Source: Rhodoferax sp.
Lineage (GTDB): Bacteria > Pseudomonadota > Gammaproteobacteria > Burkholderiales > Burkholderiaceae_C
Direction of reading: 5' to 3'
Length of the DNA stretch: 64,000 nt
Assembly (NCBI GenBank): GCA_029866205.1
Contig: JARWZT010000010.1
Location: 62,001-126,000, forward strand
Part shown: positions 27,051-35,993 of the stretch, piece by piece
Layout of the letters: each line of letters opens with the position of its first letter
How positions within the stretch are numbered: the first letter of the stretch is position 1
Translations under genes and position numbers: made by a program
The notes under the pieces: generated by a model
What the model saw: only the letters and a program-made list of their open reading frames with translations
Databases searched by the model: none
Told to the model about the DNA's origin: nothing

Positions 27051-28021
27051 GGCGGCGACCACAGGCGCTTGAACCCCTGCCATTGCTGCGACCAAAAGCC
27101 CTGGCCGTAATTCACGCCTTGGTCGACCTGATTGCGCACCCCGGTGGGCGCGAACTGAAGCGTGAAGTCGGCGGTGCCAAACCACAGGTCCCACCAGGGG
27201 AACAGCACGCCAAAATTGTGTCCGCCCAAGACGGGACGTCCCACGGTAGGCCCGCCGGGATGGCTTTCATGGCCGATGCCGATGCTGTGGTGCAAACGGT
27301 GAAACCGCGGGCTGACAAACAGGCGTTCGCCCCAAGGGCCAAACCACACCTTCAGGTTGGCATGCTGCAAACTCTCGCTGAGTTGCGCAATAGCGATGAT
27401 CGCCACGAATTGTCCTGGCGCCACCCCAATCGCCAGCGCAGCCAGCACCAGCAAAAGGTCAATGAGCACATCATCCAGCAGATGATTGCGGTTGTCGCTC
27501 CACATGGTCATCTGGCGCTGTGCGTGGTGCAGGGCATGCAGCTGCCACCACCAGTCGAAATGGTGTTGTGCGCGGTGAAACCAGTAGTTCAAAAAGTCAA
27601 ACACCACCAGATACACGACCATGCTCACCCACGGCAGGTCAGTCAGGCCGGGCCACAAATCGTCCAACTGCAACGTGGGCAAGCCATAGGCACGCAAGAC
27701 GCCCACGGCGCTGTCAACCCAGGGATCCAGCGTAAAAAACATCACCAGCCGGAAAACGCCCAACCGGTGAATGAGTGTGTAGAGCATGTCGGTGCGCACG
27801 GTGGCGTGATCCGTCACGGCTTCCACCGGTCGCCACCGCTCCAGTGGCCCAATCACCAAAAGAATCACCGCCAGTTGCAATAGTCCGACCAAAAACCAAC
27901 CGGTACCCGCATACCCTTGGTCCAGGAACCCGCCCATGCCCATCGCAAACATGAGCGGCTGCACCAGCGACTCAAACAACCAACCCTGAGTTTGGGCAAA
28001 CAGCTCAATCAGTGTGTCCAT
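27047..28021 (-). CDS. Sterol desaturase/fatty acid hydroxylase family membrane di-iron enzyme
   Basis: A 324-residue membrane protein with about four helices. The eight-His di-iron clusters are complete: HRAQHH (about 149-154), HALHHAQ (about 162-168) and HRLHHS near residue 245. The family hydroxylates or desaturates lipid acyl chains or sterol-like substrates with O2. WNTVW-like helix pairs precede the His clusters. It is nine bases after the deacetylase gene and overlaps the EI24 gene, so it acts in the same unit, perhaps on an envelope lipid. Confidence 0.88.
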   Translation of the reverse strand: MDTLIELFAQTQGWLFESLVQPLMFAMGMGGFLDQGYAGTGWFLVGLLQLAVILLVIGPLERWRPVEAVTDHATVRTDMLYTLIHRLGVFRLVMFFTLDPWVDSAVGVLRAYGLPTLQLDDLWPGLTDLPWVSMVVYLVVFDFLNYWFHRAQHHFDWWWQLHALHHAQRQMTMWSDNRNHLLDDVLIDLLLVLAALAIGVAPGQFVAIIAIAQLSESLQHANLKVWFGPWGERLFVSPRFHRLHHSIGIGHESHPGGPTVGRPVLGGHNFGVLFPWWDLWFGTADFTLQFAPTGVRNQVDQGVNYGQGFWSQQWQGFKRLWSPP

Positions 28022-28029
28022 GTCCCCGC

Positions 28030-28857
28030 CTAACCCGTGTGCTGGGCGATCCAGGCCTGATAAGCAGGATGGTTGCGCAGGGTCTCAAAACAAAATCCCT
28101 TGGCCTGCAGGCCCACAATCAGGGGCTCCAGCACCGCAGGTGCCCATGGATCTTTGCGAGACCAGATACCCAAGTGCGCCATCAAAATATCGCCACTGCG
28201 AACATCGCGCAAGGCCTTTTGCAGCAAAGCAGGACTGGGGTATTTGTCGCTGGGCAACTCGTCGCCCAAAAACCCGGCCTCGGCCCAGGCCACGTGGGCA
28301 TAGCCGCACGACCGCGCCGCGGCCAGTAGCGCGGGCGATGTTTTGCCACCTGGCGCCCGAAACAGGGGCAAAGCAGGCTGCCGCGTCACTGTTTTCAGGC
28401 GATCTGCGGACTGTTGAATCTGCGCGCAGTATTGCGCTGCAGTCAGGGTCATTGGCTTTCCGGCCGCGCTCCCGGCCGACGGCTGCATGCGGAACTCGGA
28501 TACCTTGCCTTTGGCGGCATCAGCGCGCCAATACACGTGGTCAAAGGTGTGCGACGCAAAGGCGTGGCCCTCTTGGGCACGCTCGCGCCACCACGGAGCC
28601 CAGTACTCGCCCAAACTGCCGTCACCTGTCTTGGTTGCCTCGTTCGCGGCAAAAAAAGTGACTTTTACCTGATGGCGGGCCAGCACACCGGCGATCAGAG
28701 GCGCCACTTCCATGTGGCCGGTGTCAAAGGTCAGGTACAGCGGTTTGCTGCACTGGGCAGCGGCGGCACTGGCACCTTGGGCATACAGGCCTGACACCAG
28801 CACCCCAAAAACCACCCATTGGCGCAGGATGTGTAAACGTCGCAGGGGTGGGCACAT
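28030..28857 (-). CDS. Polysaccharide deacetylase-family protein with atypical motif 1
   Basis: A 275-residue exported protein (signal peptide about 1-33). The NodB fold is visible: motif 1 reads TFDTGH (43-48) instead of TFDDG, so the catalytic-base Asp45 is kept but the metal-binding Asp is Thr46; motif 2 SHTFDH keeps the metal His103 and His107; motif 3 RAPGG near 173 is normal; LMAHLGIW near 230 supplies the last His. It may deacetylate an envelope glycan or may have changed chemistry. It follows the beta-propeller gene by 23 bases. Confidence 0.85.
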   Translation of the reverse strand: MCPPLRRLHILRQWVVFGVLVSGLYAQGASAAAAQCSKPLYLTFDTGHMEVAPLIAGVLARHQVKVTFFAANEATKTGDGSLGEYWAPWWRERAQEGHAFASHTFDHVYWRADAAKGKVSEFRMQPSAGSAAGKPMTLTAAQYCAQIQQSADRLKTVTRQPALPLFRAPGGKTSPALLAAARSCGYAHVAWAEAGFLGDELPSDKYPSPALLQKALRDVRSGDILMAHLGIWSRKDPWAPAVLEPLIVGLQAKGFCFETLRNHPAYQAWIAQHTG

Positions 28858-28880
28858 GGGTCTTTGTCTTCAAAAAAACC

Positions 28881-29900
28881 TTAGCGGGGCGCGTGGTCCA
28901 GCGTCCAGACGCCGTGTGGCGACTTGCCAACCCCCACCTGCCGCACCACTTTGCGGGTGGTGGTGTCAATCACCGTGAGTTTTTTGATCCAGCGAGACGC
29001 CACGTAGATATACCGGCCGTCGGCGGATAAATCCATGCAGTCCGGGCCGCCGGGGGCCGGAAATTGGTCCACTACCGCCAATGACTGGAAGTCAATCTTG
29101 CTGATGGTGTTGGCCACGCGGTTGCTCACTAGCACGTGGCGTTTGTCCCCCATGCTCCGAAAGGCATGCGCCGCCGCGCCGGTAGGGATGGTTTTGACCA
29201 GTTTGGGTACCGCGGCGCTCACGTCATACACCTCCACGCCCGTGCCGCCCGTCATGCCGACCAGCAGCAGTTTGTCGTCAGGCGTACCAAACACATCGGC
29301 CGGCAGGGACCCGGTCTTGGTGCGCCACTTGATGGTTTCGCTGGCCAGGTCAATCGCCACCAGCTCGTCACTCTCTTGCATGCTGACGAAGGCGGTGGTG
29401 CTTTTGCTGTCAATCCACACGTGGCTTGGGGTTTTTCCGGTCGGAATGCGCTTGGAAAGTGACAAATCTGTGCCATTCCAGCGGTACAGGTCCACATGGT
29501 TGAGGCGGTTCGCCACCGTCACCAGCCATTTCATGTCTGGCGAAAAGCGGAGTTGGTAAGGGTCCAAAATCCCGCGCACCGTGCGCTGTATTGCGGCCGT
29601 TTTAGGGTCGACGAAAAGCAGCGAATCACCGAGCGCGTTGGCAATGATGAGCGACTTCTCGTCGGGGGTGAGGTAGAGGTGATGGGGCTCTTTGCCGGTA
29701 TGAAAACGCTTGGTTTCTTTCCAGGTGGATGGGTCAATCACACTGACGCTGGCGTCCTGCGAGTTCAGTACAAAAATCGGTGGTGGCGTCTGTGCAGCAG
29801 CCACTCCAGCACAAAAAACCAAAGTCGCGATAGCCAAAAAACGGTTAAAACGGTTCACAAATGCCCTAATTCTCAAAATATTATGTGCCTGCAGATTCAA
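28881..29900 (-). CDS. YVTN-family beta-propeller periplasmic protein
   Basis: A 339-residue exported protein; the hydrophobic signal segment at about 21-36 ends at VAAAQTPPP. Seven roughly 42-residue blades follow, with repeats such as SVSVIDPSTWKETKRFHTG, KSLIIANALGDSLLFVDP, LHYL- and HHLYLTPD-type turns and RYIYVASRWIKKLTVID. These are YncE/cytochrome-d1-like propellers. No haem motif is present, so a binding or scaffold role is likely. It is the first gene of the unit reading down to 25381. Confidence 0.85.
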   Translation of the reverse strand: MNLQAHNILRIRAFVNRFNRFLAIATLVFCAGVAAAQTPPPIFVLNSQDASVSVIDPSTWKETKRFHTGKEPHHLYLTPDEKSLIIANALGDSLLFVDPKTAAIQRTVRGILDPYQLRFSPDMKWLVTVANRLNHVDLYRWNGTDLSLSKRIPTGKTPSHVWIDSKSTTAFVSMQESDELVAIDLASETIKWRTKTGSLPADVFGTPDDKLLLVGMTGGTGVEVYDVSAAVPKLVKTIPTGAAAHAFRSMGDKRHVLVSNRVANTISKIDFQSLAVVDQFPAPGGPDCMDLSADGRYIYVASRWIKKLTVIDTTTRKVVRQVGVGKSPHGVWTLDHAPR

Positions 29901-29973
29901 CGGGCAAGTGTAGTCGTGGCCTGCGTGTTAACCCTAGGTCGCGATTGGTCCCCGGGCTGGCCTTTGCCCTGGA

Positions 29974-30717
29974 TCAAGCCGACACCATCGCCAGCTCTGC
30001 CGCACTCAGCCAGCGCCACTGGCCTGGCCCCAAATCAGAAGGCAGTGCCAATGCGCCGATTTGGGAGCGGTGCAGCGCTTCGACGCGGTTGCTGACCGCC
30101 GCCACCATGCGCTTCACCTGGTGGTATTTGCCCTCGGTCAGGGTCAATCTCAAATGAAATTCAGATACCGCTTCGCACGCTGCGGCACGCACGGGCTTGG
30201 GGTCGTCGTCGAGCACCACGCCGGTCAACAATTTTTCGACCTGACGCGCATCCAGTGGGTGCTTTACCGTGACCTCGTACACCTTGGGCACATGGTGGCG
30301 TGGCGAGCTCATGCGGTGGATGAACTTGCCGTCGTCGGTCAGGAGCAGCATGCCCGTCGTGTCCTGGTCCAGGCGACCCACGGCTTGCACCCCTTGCACT
30401 GCGGCTTTTTGCGGTCGCAGTCGCAGGGGCGAGGGCAGCAAGGTGTAAATACTGGGGTAGGTGGACGGCTTCTGGGAACACTCGGTGCCGGCAGGTTTGT
30501 GGAGCAAAACGTACGCTTTCTCGGCATACGGCCAGTCAGTGCCCTGAACCCGAAAGCGCAGACCCGTGGCCTCAAACTCCGCGCTGGCTTCTTTGCAGAC
30601 CAGTGGGGAAGCGCCCTCGCCTGCCGGGTAGACCTGCACAAAACCCTGTTGAATCAGTCCGGCACACACGCGCCGCGTACCAAAGCCTTGGCTATAGAGA
30701 ATCTCTTGAAGTTGCAT
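29974..30717 (-). CDS. rsuA: 16S rRNA pseudouridine(516) synthase
   Basis: A 247-residue RsuA/RluB/E-family enzyme. An N-terminal S4-like domain (MQLQEILYSQGFGTRRVC) is followed by the synthase domain with catalytic Asp in VGRLDQDTTGMLLLTDDG and KVYEVTVKHPL. EGKYHQVKRMVAAV in the C-terminal part is characteristic of RsuA. It isomerises U516 in helix 18 of 16S rRNA. Paralogues (RluB, RluE, RluF) are alternatives, but the S4 domain length and C-terminus favour RsuA. Confidence 0.87.
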   Translation of the reverse strand: MQLQEILYSQGFGTRRVCAGLIQQGFVQVYPAGEGASPLVCKEASAEFEATGLRFRVQGTDWPYAEKAYVLLHKPAGTECSQKPSTYPSIYTLLPSPLRLRPQKAAVQGVQAVGRLDQDTTGMLLLTDDGKFIHRMSSPRHHVPKVYEVTVKHPLDARQVEKLLTGVVLDDDPKPVRAAACEAVSEFHLRLTLTEGKYHQVKRMVAAVSNRVEALHRSQIGALALPSDLGPGQWRWLSAAELAMVSA

Positions 30718-30774
30718 GCCCTAAGTATCGCAGGGAGCCCCGCAGGCGGCAGCGCCCCGCCCCACCCGTCAGGC

Positions 30775-31470
30775 TCAACTCAGCGACTGACTGGCGACAA
30801 TATCGCGCTCAAATTGCGCAACCGCAACATCGGTCACGGCGTCGCGTGACCACTCCACCAGGCTGGACGGCGGCAAAGTGGCGGCTGCAGCCCCCAAGGC
30901 CATCAGCCTTGAGAGAACATTGGGAGATTTGATACTGGCGGCCAGCAAGCGAGGGCCGGGTCGGGGCCCGCTGCTGTTTTGGGCCACTACGCACGCCTGC
31001 ATCAGCGCCCACACATCGCGTTCGCCATGGCTTGTGTCGGCCGCGAGTCGGCCAATGTAGGGTGCCACGTACTGTGCGCCCATGGCCTGGGCCCAAAGCA
31101 ACTGCACCGCGTTGGACAAACCCGTCAACAAGACCGGCAGCCCTATCTCCTGCACCACTTCAATGCACGACCGCCAGCCCGGCTGACAGGGCAGCTTAAT
31201 GGTGAGTTGCAGCCTCGCTTTGGCGGCCCTGGACTGCAGCTCGCCCGCCCAAACACGGGCCTCAGCCACATCGGCGCTGGGCAGTTGCACCATCAATTGC
31301 GCCATGCCGTGCCCACTGGCCGCATCGACCAAACTCCCGTAGGTGGACAGGGAGACGCTCCGCCCGGCCTGAAAAACCAGGCTCGGGTTGGTGGTTACGC
31401 CCACCACGGGCGGACAACCCTCGGGCAAAGTCCATTGCGAAATGTCAGCACTGTCGAGGTAAATGTCCAC
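30775..31470 (-). CDS. Transaldolase-family (fructose-6-phosphate aldolase-like) protein
   Basis: A 231-residue small transaldolase-fold protein: MDIYLDSADISQW and VVGVTTNPSLVFQAGR at the N-terminus, Schiff-base Lys in LTIKLPCQPG (about residue 92), and AASIKSPNVLSRLMALGA. The length is that of TalC/FSA enzymes (about 220), shorter than TalB. It lies 37 bases after the RbsD/FucU gene in the minus-strand arm of the sugar locus. The true substrate could be a sugar phosphate made by the PfkB kinase on the other arm. Confidence 0.85.
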   Translation of the reverse strand: MDIYLDSADISQWTLPEGCPPVVGVTTNPSLVFQAGRSVSLSTYGSLVDAASGHGMAQLMVQLPSADVAEARVWAGELQSRAAKARLQLTIKLPCQPGWRSCIEVVQEIGLPVLLTGLSNAVQLLWAQAMGAQYVAPYIGRLAADTSHGERDVWALMQACVVAQNSSGPRPGPRLLAASIKSPNVLSRLMALGAAAATLPPSSLVEWSRDAVTDVAVAQFERDIVASQSLS

Positions 31471-31507
31471 GGGATCTTTCGGTCAGTTTGCGGGCACGCC
31501 GGGCCGG

Positions 31508-31948
31508 TTAATTCAGGATCACGCCCTTGCAAAACATGGCGTTTCCGTAGGCCGTGGCCTCGCCACTTTGCACGATCAGGCTGGCGCCCTTGATCTTGTC
31601 ATAGAAGGCGAATCGCTCGACACCCTCCACGCGCTGTTCAGGCACCCCTTCTTTGCCCAGGCAATCGACCACGGCTTGGTGGGCAGCGGTGCGGTGGCTG
31701 GCGTCTGTATGGCAAACCCGCATGTAGGCCGCCGGTTGTGGCACATCTTCCGCAAGCGGAATAACCGACAACACCGCCTGACTCACGCGCGCCAGGCTGT
31801 TGCCGGGCAGCCGCACCACGGGTTTGCCATGGCTCAAAAAATCGGCCGTAAAGTTGGCATCCACCACGGCAACCCATTCACCGTGGCCCATGGCGGACAG
31901 ATGCATCAGCAGCTCGGGCGTCAGCAGGGGATCAATACCTTTCAGCAT
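31508..31948 (-). CDS. RbsD/FucU-family sugar mutarotase
   Basis: Start at ATG 31948, overlapping the ABC ATPase stop by seven bases; 146 residues. MLKGIDPLLTPELLMHLSAM then GHGEWVAVVDANFTA is the RbsD/FucU signature with the catalytic His in GHGE. The family interconverts sugar anomers, which speeds use of sugars delivered by ABC importers. The C-terminal FAFYDKIKGASLIVQSGE is typical of the FucU side. It is translationally coupled to the transporter ATPase, supporting a role in the same sugar pathway. Confidence 0.9.
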   Translation of the reverse strand: MLKGIDPLLTPELLMHLSAMGHGEWVAVVDANFTADFLSHGKPVVRLPGNSLARVSQAVLSVIPLAEDVPQPAAYMRVCHTDASHRTAAHQAVVDCLGKEGVPEQRVEGVERFAFYDKIKGASLIVQSGEATAYGNAMFCKGVILN

Positions 31949-32730
31949 GTTGCAGCCTCTTCTTCGCGGAACTTGGCCGGGTCGATTGCGCCGGTAATCA
32001 GACCGACGATTTCCTCGGGATTGGTGTCTTTGGTCGGCCGGCTGCAAATGATTCGGCCCTGGCGGAACACCCAAATCCGGTCCACCAAGTCAAACACCTG
32101 GCGCAGGTTGTGGCTGATGATGATGAGCGGCACGCCCTGGGTTTTCAGACCCTTGATGATCTGCTCCACACGGGCGGTTTCGGCCACCCCCAGGGCTGCC
32201 GTGGGCTCGTCAAGAATGATGAGCTTTTTCGCAAAACCGGCAGCGCGCGCAATCGCCACGCACTGCCTTTGGCCGCCGGACATGCCGCGCAGGCTCTCAG
32301 ACATGTCCTGAATCTTGACGCCGGTAGTCGACAGCATTTGGGTGGACTGTTCGCGCATCGCCTTGTGGTTCAAGATGGACAAGGGACCCAAATTCAAATG
32401 CGTGAGTTCGCGTCCCAAAAAGATGTTGGCGGGAACATCCAGGTCTTCGGCCAAGGCCAGCGTTTGGTAGACCGTCTCGATACCCTGGTCGCGCGCATCC
32501 AGCGGCGATCGAAAGCTCACTTTCTGGCCATCCAGCAGGATGTCGCCCTGGTTCGGCTGCTCCACCCCGGTGATCAGGCGCACAAAGGTGCTTTTGCCGG
32601 CACCGTTATCGCCCACGATAGCGGCGTGTTCACCGGGTTGCAGGCTGAAATGGGCGTCCGTCAGGGCTTTGACGCCGCCGTAATGTTTAGTGATGCCGCT
32701 GATTTGCAGCACGGGTTGCTTGGTGGTCAT
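31942..32730 (-). CDS. Sugar ABC transporter ATP-binding protein (single-domain, FrcA-like)
   Basis: A 262-residue ABC protein with Walker A VGDNGAGKST, Q-loop VYQTLALAEDL, signature MSGGQRQ (LSGGQ variant), Walker B LIILDEPTAALG and switch His in IISHNLRQ. Ribose-type RbsA proteins have two ATPase modules; this has one, as in fructose FrcA. The gene is divergent from its binding protein and permease genes across 228 bases. Confidence 0.9.
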   Translation of the reverse strand: MTTKQPVLQISGITKHYGGVKALTDAHFSLQPGEHAAIVGDNGAGKSTFVRLITGVEQPNQGDILLDGQKVSFRSPLDARDQGIETVYQTLALAEDLDVPANIFLGRELTHLNLGPLSILNHKAMREQSTQMLSTTGVKIQDMSESLRGMSGGQRQCVAIARAAGFAKKLIILDEPTAALGVAETARVEQIIKGLKTQGVPLIIISHNLRQVFDLVDRIWVFRQGRIICSRPTKDTNPEEIVGLITGAIDPAKFREEEAATC

Positions 32731-32958
32731 ACAGTTTGCTTTACAGGTTCAAATACAGGCCATGCCGGCGGAATGGCGAAGAAAAACAGGCGTTCAGGGA
32801 CTCAAAACAGCTATTTGGGCACGAGCATGCCACAAAATTAGCGAAGTTCGTATTAGTAAAACCCCTAGATTTATTTAGTCAAAATTCTGGTTTAATTCGA
32901 TCCCAGCACGCCACAGGTTCATCTGTGCGGCTATCTCAACCCCTACGGAGACACTGTT
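32731..32958. promoter_or_regulatory. Divergent promoter region of the sugar ABC locus
   Basis: The region between the ATPase and binding-protein starts is AT-rich around 32830-32895. WTTAGTMAAAA occurs twice (ATTAGTAAAA at 32853-32862 and TTTAGTCAAAA at 32874-32884), roughly two helical turns apart. No repressor gene is adjacent, so the regulator is unknown. A GGAG lies before the binding-protein ATG at 32959. Confidence 0.4.
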
Positions 32959-33915
32959 ATGAACATGAAACGCACACTCGGCCGCTTGGCCATCGCAATG
33001 GCAGCTGCTGGCTTGATGGCCAGCGCAATGGCTGAAACCACCATCGCTTACATCACCAACGGCAACACCAACGAAGGCTGGACCCTGATCAACGGCGGCG
33101 CAAAAGCTGCTGGCACCAAGGCCGGCGTGAAGTTCATCGAACTCGCTGCTGAAAAAGGCGAACTGTCCAAGCAATTGGCCATCGTTGAAGACATGATCAC
33201 CCGCAAGGTCAACGCCATTGCTATCGCTCCCGTGGACAGCGCGGGCATCGCTCCCGCCATCAACAAGGCCATGGCTGCTGGCATCAAGGTTGTGGCTGTG
33301 GACACCGGCATCACCGGCGCCAAGATCACTTCTTACGTGGCAACCGACAACATCAAGGCCGCCATGGTGCAGGGCAAGTGGGCTGCTGAGCAGATCAAAG
33401 ACGGCGACACCGTGATCTACGTGACCGGCGACCTGGGCCAATCTACCGGCCAAGAGCGCAAAAAAGGTTTTGTGGACGGCCTGAACGGCGTACGCAAGAA
33501 CGTCAAGATTGTTGAAGTTCCCACCACTTGGGACCAAACCATGGCCCAAAACGGCGTGGAAACCGCATTGCGCGCCAACCCCACTGCCAAGCTCGTTGCT
33601 TGCGCATGGGACGGCGGTGCTTTGGGCGCCAAAGCAGCTTTGATGGCCGCTGGCAAAAAAGCTGGCGACGTGAAGATTGCTGGTTTTGACGGTTCTCCTG
33701 GCGGCCTGGACATGATGAAGCAAGGCTGGCAGTCGGCCAATGCCGCGCAAATGCTGGCCAAAATTGGTCAAGTGGGCGTGGAAACCGCTATCGCTGCTGC
33801 TGAAGGCAAAAAAGTCGAAGCCCGTATCGACACCGGTTCCTTCCTGGTGCTGCCGTCCAATGTGGACCAGTTCGCCAAAGACTCTGGCGTCGGCCAGTTC
33901 ATGAAAGTGAAGTAA
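32959..33915 (+). CDS. Sugar ABC transporter periplasmic substrate-binding protein (RbsB/FrcB type)
   Basis: A 318-residue exported protein with a signal peptide (about 1-25, cleavage at AMAETT). The periplasmic-binding fold 4 (RbsB class) is clear: TTIAYITNGNTNEGW, AIAPVDSAGIAPAINKA, KVVAVDTGITGAKITSYVAT, then IAGFDGSPGGLDMMKQG. It binds a monosaccharide for the permease encoded next. Codon use is strongly biased, as is usual for an abundant binding protein. Confidence 0.93.
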   Translation: MNMKRTLGRLAIAMAAAGLMASAMAETTIAYITNGNTNEGWTLINGGAKAAGTKAGVKFIELAAEKGELSKQLAIVEDMITRKVNAIAIAPVDSAGIAPAINKAMAAGIKVVAVDTGITGAKITSYVATDNIKAAMVQGKWAAEQIKDGDTVIYVTGDLGQSTGQERKKGFVDGLNGVRKNVKIVEVPTTWDQTMAQNGVETALRANPTAKLVACAWDGGALGAKAALMAAGKKAGDVKIAGFDGSPGGLDMMKQGWQSANAAQMLAKIGQVGVETAIAAAEGKKVEARIDTGSFLVLPSNVDQFAKDSGVGQFMKVK

Positions 33916-34026
33916 ATCCCCGTGCCACCCAGCGGCTTGCGTGTGCAGGCCTGAGGGTGGACAAGGCGACCGCCAGCGACACAATCGCTGGTGGTCGTTC
34001 GTTTTTTGTAATTAGGAACCGTTTTC

Positions 34027-34971
34027 ATGAAGTCCCTCACCCGACAAGAATGGTATGGCGCACTGGTGGCCGTGCTGGTCCTGGGCGCCTTGCTCACTGT
34101 GGCCTCCCCCTACTTCCTGACCGCCGGCAATTTGTCGAACATCCTGGTGCAGGCTTCAGTCATTGCATTGCTCGCAGGTGGCCAGACTTTTGTCATTCTT
34201 ACTGGCGGCGTTGATTTGGCCGTAGGCGCGCTGACCGCACTGACCGGCGCCATTGCCGGGCATTTGATGATCAAACTCGGCGTCAACCCCTACGCCGCCA
34301 TCCTGGCGGCTCTGGCCATCGGGGCTGCGGTCGGCGTCTTCAACGGCTATTTGGTAGCCTTTGTTGGCATCCCCTCTTTCATCGTGACCCTGGGCGGTTT
34401 GACCTTGTGGCGCGGTTTGGCGTTTGACGCGACCGGCGGCTTTGACAACTCCGGCATGCCCGACCCCCTGCCCTTTATCGGCTACGGCGAACTGCTTGGC
34501 GTGCCCATGCCCATCTGGATTACTGGCCTGTACTTTGTCGTGATGGCCTTTGTGCTTTCCAGCACCAAACTGGGGCGCTATGTGTACGCCATGGGCTCCA
34601 ACGAGATGGGTGCGCGCCAGGTCGGTATCAACATCCGTTGGTACAAGCTCGGCGTCTACGTGGTTTCGGGCCTGAGCTGCGCGCTGGGTGCCGTGGTGCT
34701 GATGGCCCGCATGGACTCATCCAGCGGCAAGATGGCGCAGATGTTTGAACTCGACGCGATTGCCGCCGTCATTCTGGGCGGAACCTCGCTGTTTGGCGGA
34801 CGCGGCAGCATTTGGGGAAGCCTGTTGGGCGCTGTGCTGATCACCATGATCCGCAACGGCATGAACCTGATGGAAATCTCGCAGTTCAAACAAATGATGG
34901 CCATCGGCGCGGTGGTGATCATTGCCGTCTGGATCGACGTGATCCGCCGCCAGCATTTGCTCAAAAAATAA
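34027..34971 (+). CDS. Sugar ABC transporter permease (RbsC/FrcC type)
   Basis: A 314-residue membrane protein with about nine to ten helices. GGQTFVILTGGVDLAVGALTALTG and FGGRGSIWGSLLGAVLITMIRNGMN are the conserved blocks of the RbsC-type BPD_transp_2 family. It forms the homodimeric pore with the binding protein (111 bases upstream) and the divergently encoded ATPase. The kinase gene starts 17 bases after its stop. Confidence 0.93.
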   Translation: MKSLTRQEWYGALVAVLVLGALLTVASPYFLTAGNLSNILVQASVIALLAGGQTFVILTGGVDLAVGALTALTGAIAGHLMIKLGVNPYAAILAALAIGAAVGVFNGYLVAFVGIPSFIVTLGGLTLWRGLAFDATGGFDNSGMPDPLPFIGYGELLGVPMPIWITGLYFVVMAFVLSSTKLGRYVYAMGSNEMGARQVGINIRWYKLGVYVVSGLSCALGAVVLMARMDSSSGKMAQMFELDAIAAVILGGTSLFGGRGSIWGSLLGAVLITMIRNGMNLMEISQFKQMMAIGAVVIIAVWIDVIRRQHLLKK

Positions 34972-34988
34972 CAACCCTCGGGCGACAC

Positions 34989-35909
34989 ATGCGCATTCTG
35001 GTTTTAGGCGAGGCCTTGATGGACTGTGTGGCGCAGGCCGACGGGCGTCTGCTTCCTTTAATGGGTGGCAGCCCTTTCAATATGGCCCGCGCTGCTGCCC
35101 TGCGTGGCGCGCAGGTTAGCTATTTGAACCCGGTGTCCACCGACCAGTTCGGTCAGGGTATGCGTACCCAACTCGAGCGTGACGGCGTGCAAACCAGTCA
35201 CCGGGTCAGCCGCCTGCCCACCTCGTTGGCGGTGGTGCAAATCACCGACGGCCAGCCCAGTTATGGCTTCTACCGCGAAGGCATCGCCGATCGCGACTTC
35301 ACACCCGAACAGGTCTTGGCGGAGTTGGCTGCGCAAACGCCCGGTGTGTTGCACACCGGGTCCTTGCTTTTGGTGCCGCCAGAGCATGAAAAAGTACTGA
35401 CGGTGCTTCGCGGCGCAAAAGCGCTGGGCTGGACCATCAGCGTGGACGTCAACCTGCGGCCCAAGCTGGCCGCCGATCTGGCTGCCTATGTGGCTGCAGT
35501 TCACGCGGTTTACGCACTGGCGGACTGGATCAAAGCCAGTGACGACGACCTGGAATTACTGGGGTTTGAAGCACCGTCGCGCGCCAACGCCGCCGATATT
35601 GCCAAACATTTCATCGCCCAAGGGTGCAGCCGCATGGCACTGACCTTTGGTTCAGAGGGCGCCTACCTGGTGGTGGACGGACATAGTGCGCAGCAAGACG
35701 TACCGCAAGTCACCTTGGTCGATAGCGTGGGCGCCGGAGACACGTTTTGGGGCAACTGCGTGGCCGACTGGGCGCTGAACACCGCCGGCGCCGCCGAGCG
35801 GGCGGACACCACGTTGCGCCAAGCGATGTGTGCGGCGGCGATCAACTGCACCCGTGCAGGCTGTCAGCCACCCACGTTCGCTGAAGTGCAAGCCCAATTC
35901 GGCAGTTGA
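34989..35909 (+). CDS. PfkB-family carbohydrate kinase (fructokinase-like)
   Basis: Start at ATG 34989, 306 residues. MRILVLGEALMDCV and MGGSPFNMARAAALRG are the sugar-binding signature; DVNLRPKLAAD and DSVGAGDTFWGNC hold the anion hole and the catalytic Asp (in GAGDT). This is a ribokinase-fold kinase closest in pattern to fructokinases. It would phosphorylate the imported sugar. A palindromic terminator follows 40 bases later. Confidence 0.9.
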   Translation: MRILVLGEALMDCVAQADGRLLPLMGGSPFNMARAAALRGAQVSYLNPVSTDQFGQGMRTQLERDGVQTSHRVSRLPTSLAVVQITDGQPSYGFYREGIADRDFTPEQVLAELAAQTPGVLHTGSLLLVPPEHEKVLTVLRGAKALGWTISVDVNLRPKLAADLAAYVAAVHAVYALADWIKASDDDLELLGFEAPSRANAADIAKHFIAQGCSRMALTFGSEGAYLVVDGHSAQQDVPQVTLVDSVGAGDTFWGNCVADWALNTAGAAERADTTLRQAMCAAAINCTRAGCQPPTFAEVQAQFGS

Positions 35910-35949
35910 CCACCCAGGCCGGATTGACCTGACGCGGATCCGGCACAAA

Positions 35950-35975
35950 AAAAGCGCACCCTAGGGTGCGCTTTT
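35950..35975. terminator. Bidirectional hairpin terminator
   Basis: AAAAGCGCACCCT and AGGGTGCGCTTTT form a perfect 26-base palindrome with A/T tails on both sides. It lies between the convergent kinase gene and the small basic protein gene and can end transcripts from both. Confidence 0.9.
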
Positions 35976-35993
35976 CGCGTATACCTCAGTCCC

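Noticed and set aside
32874..32884. CRP-type site in the sugar locus promoter region
   Set aside because: No TGTGA-N6-TCACA dyad could be found in 32731-32958; only the weak direct repeat remains.
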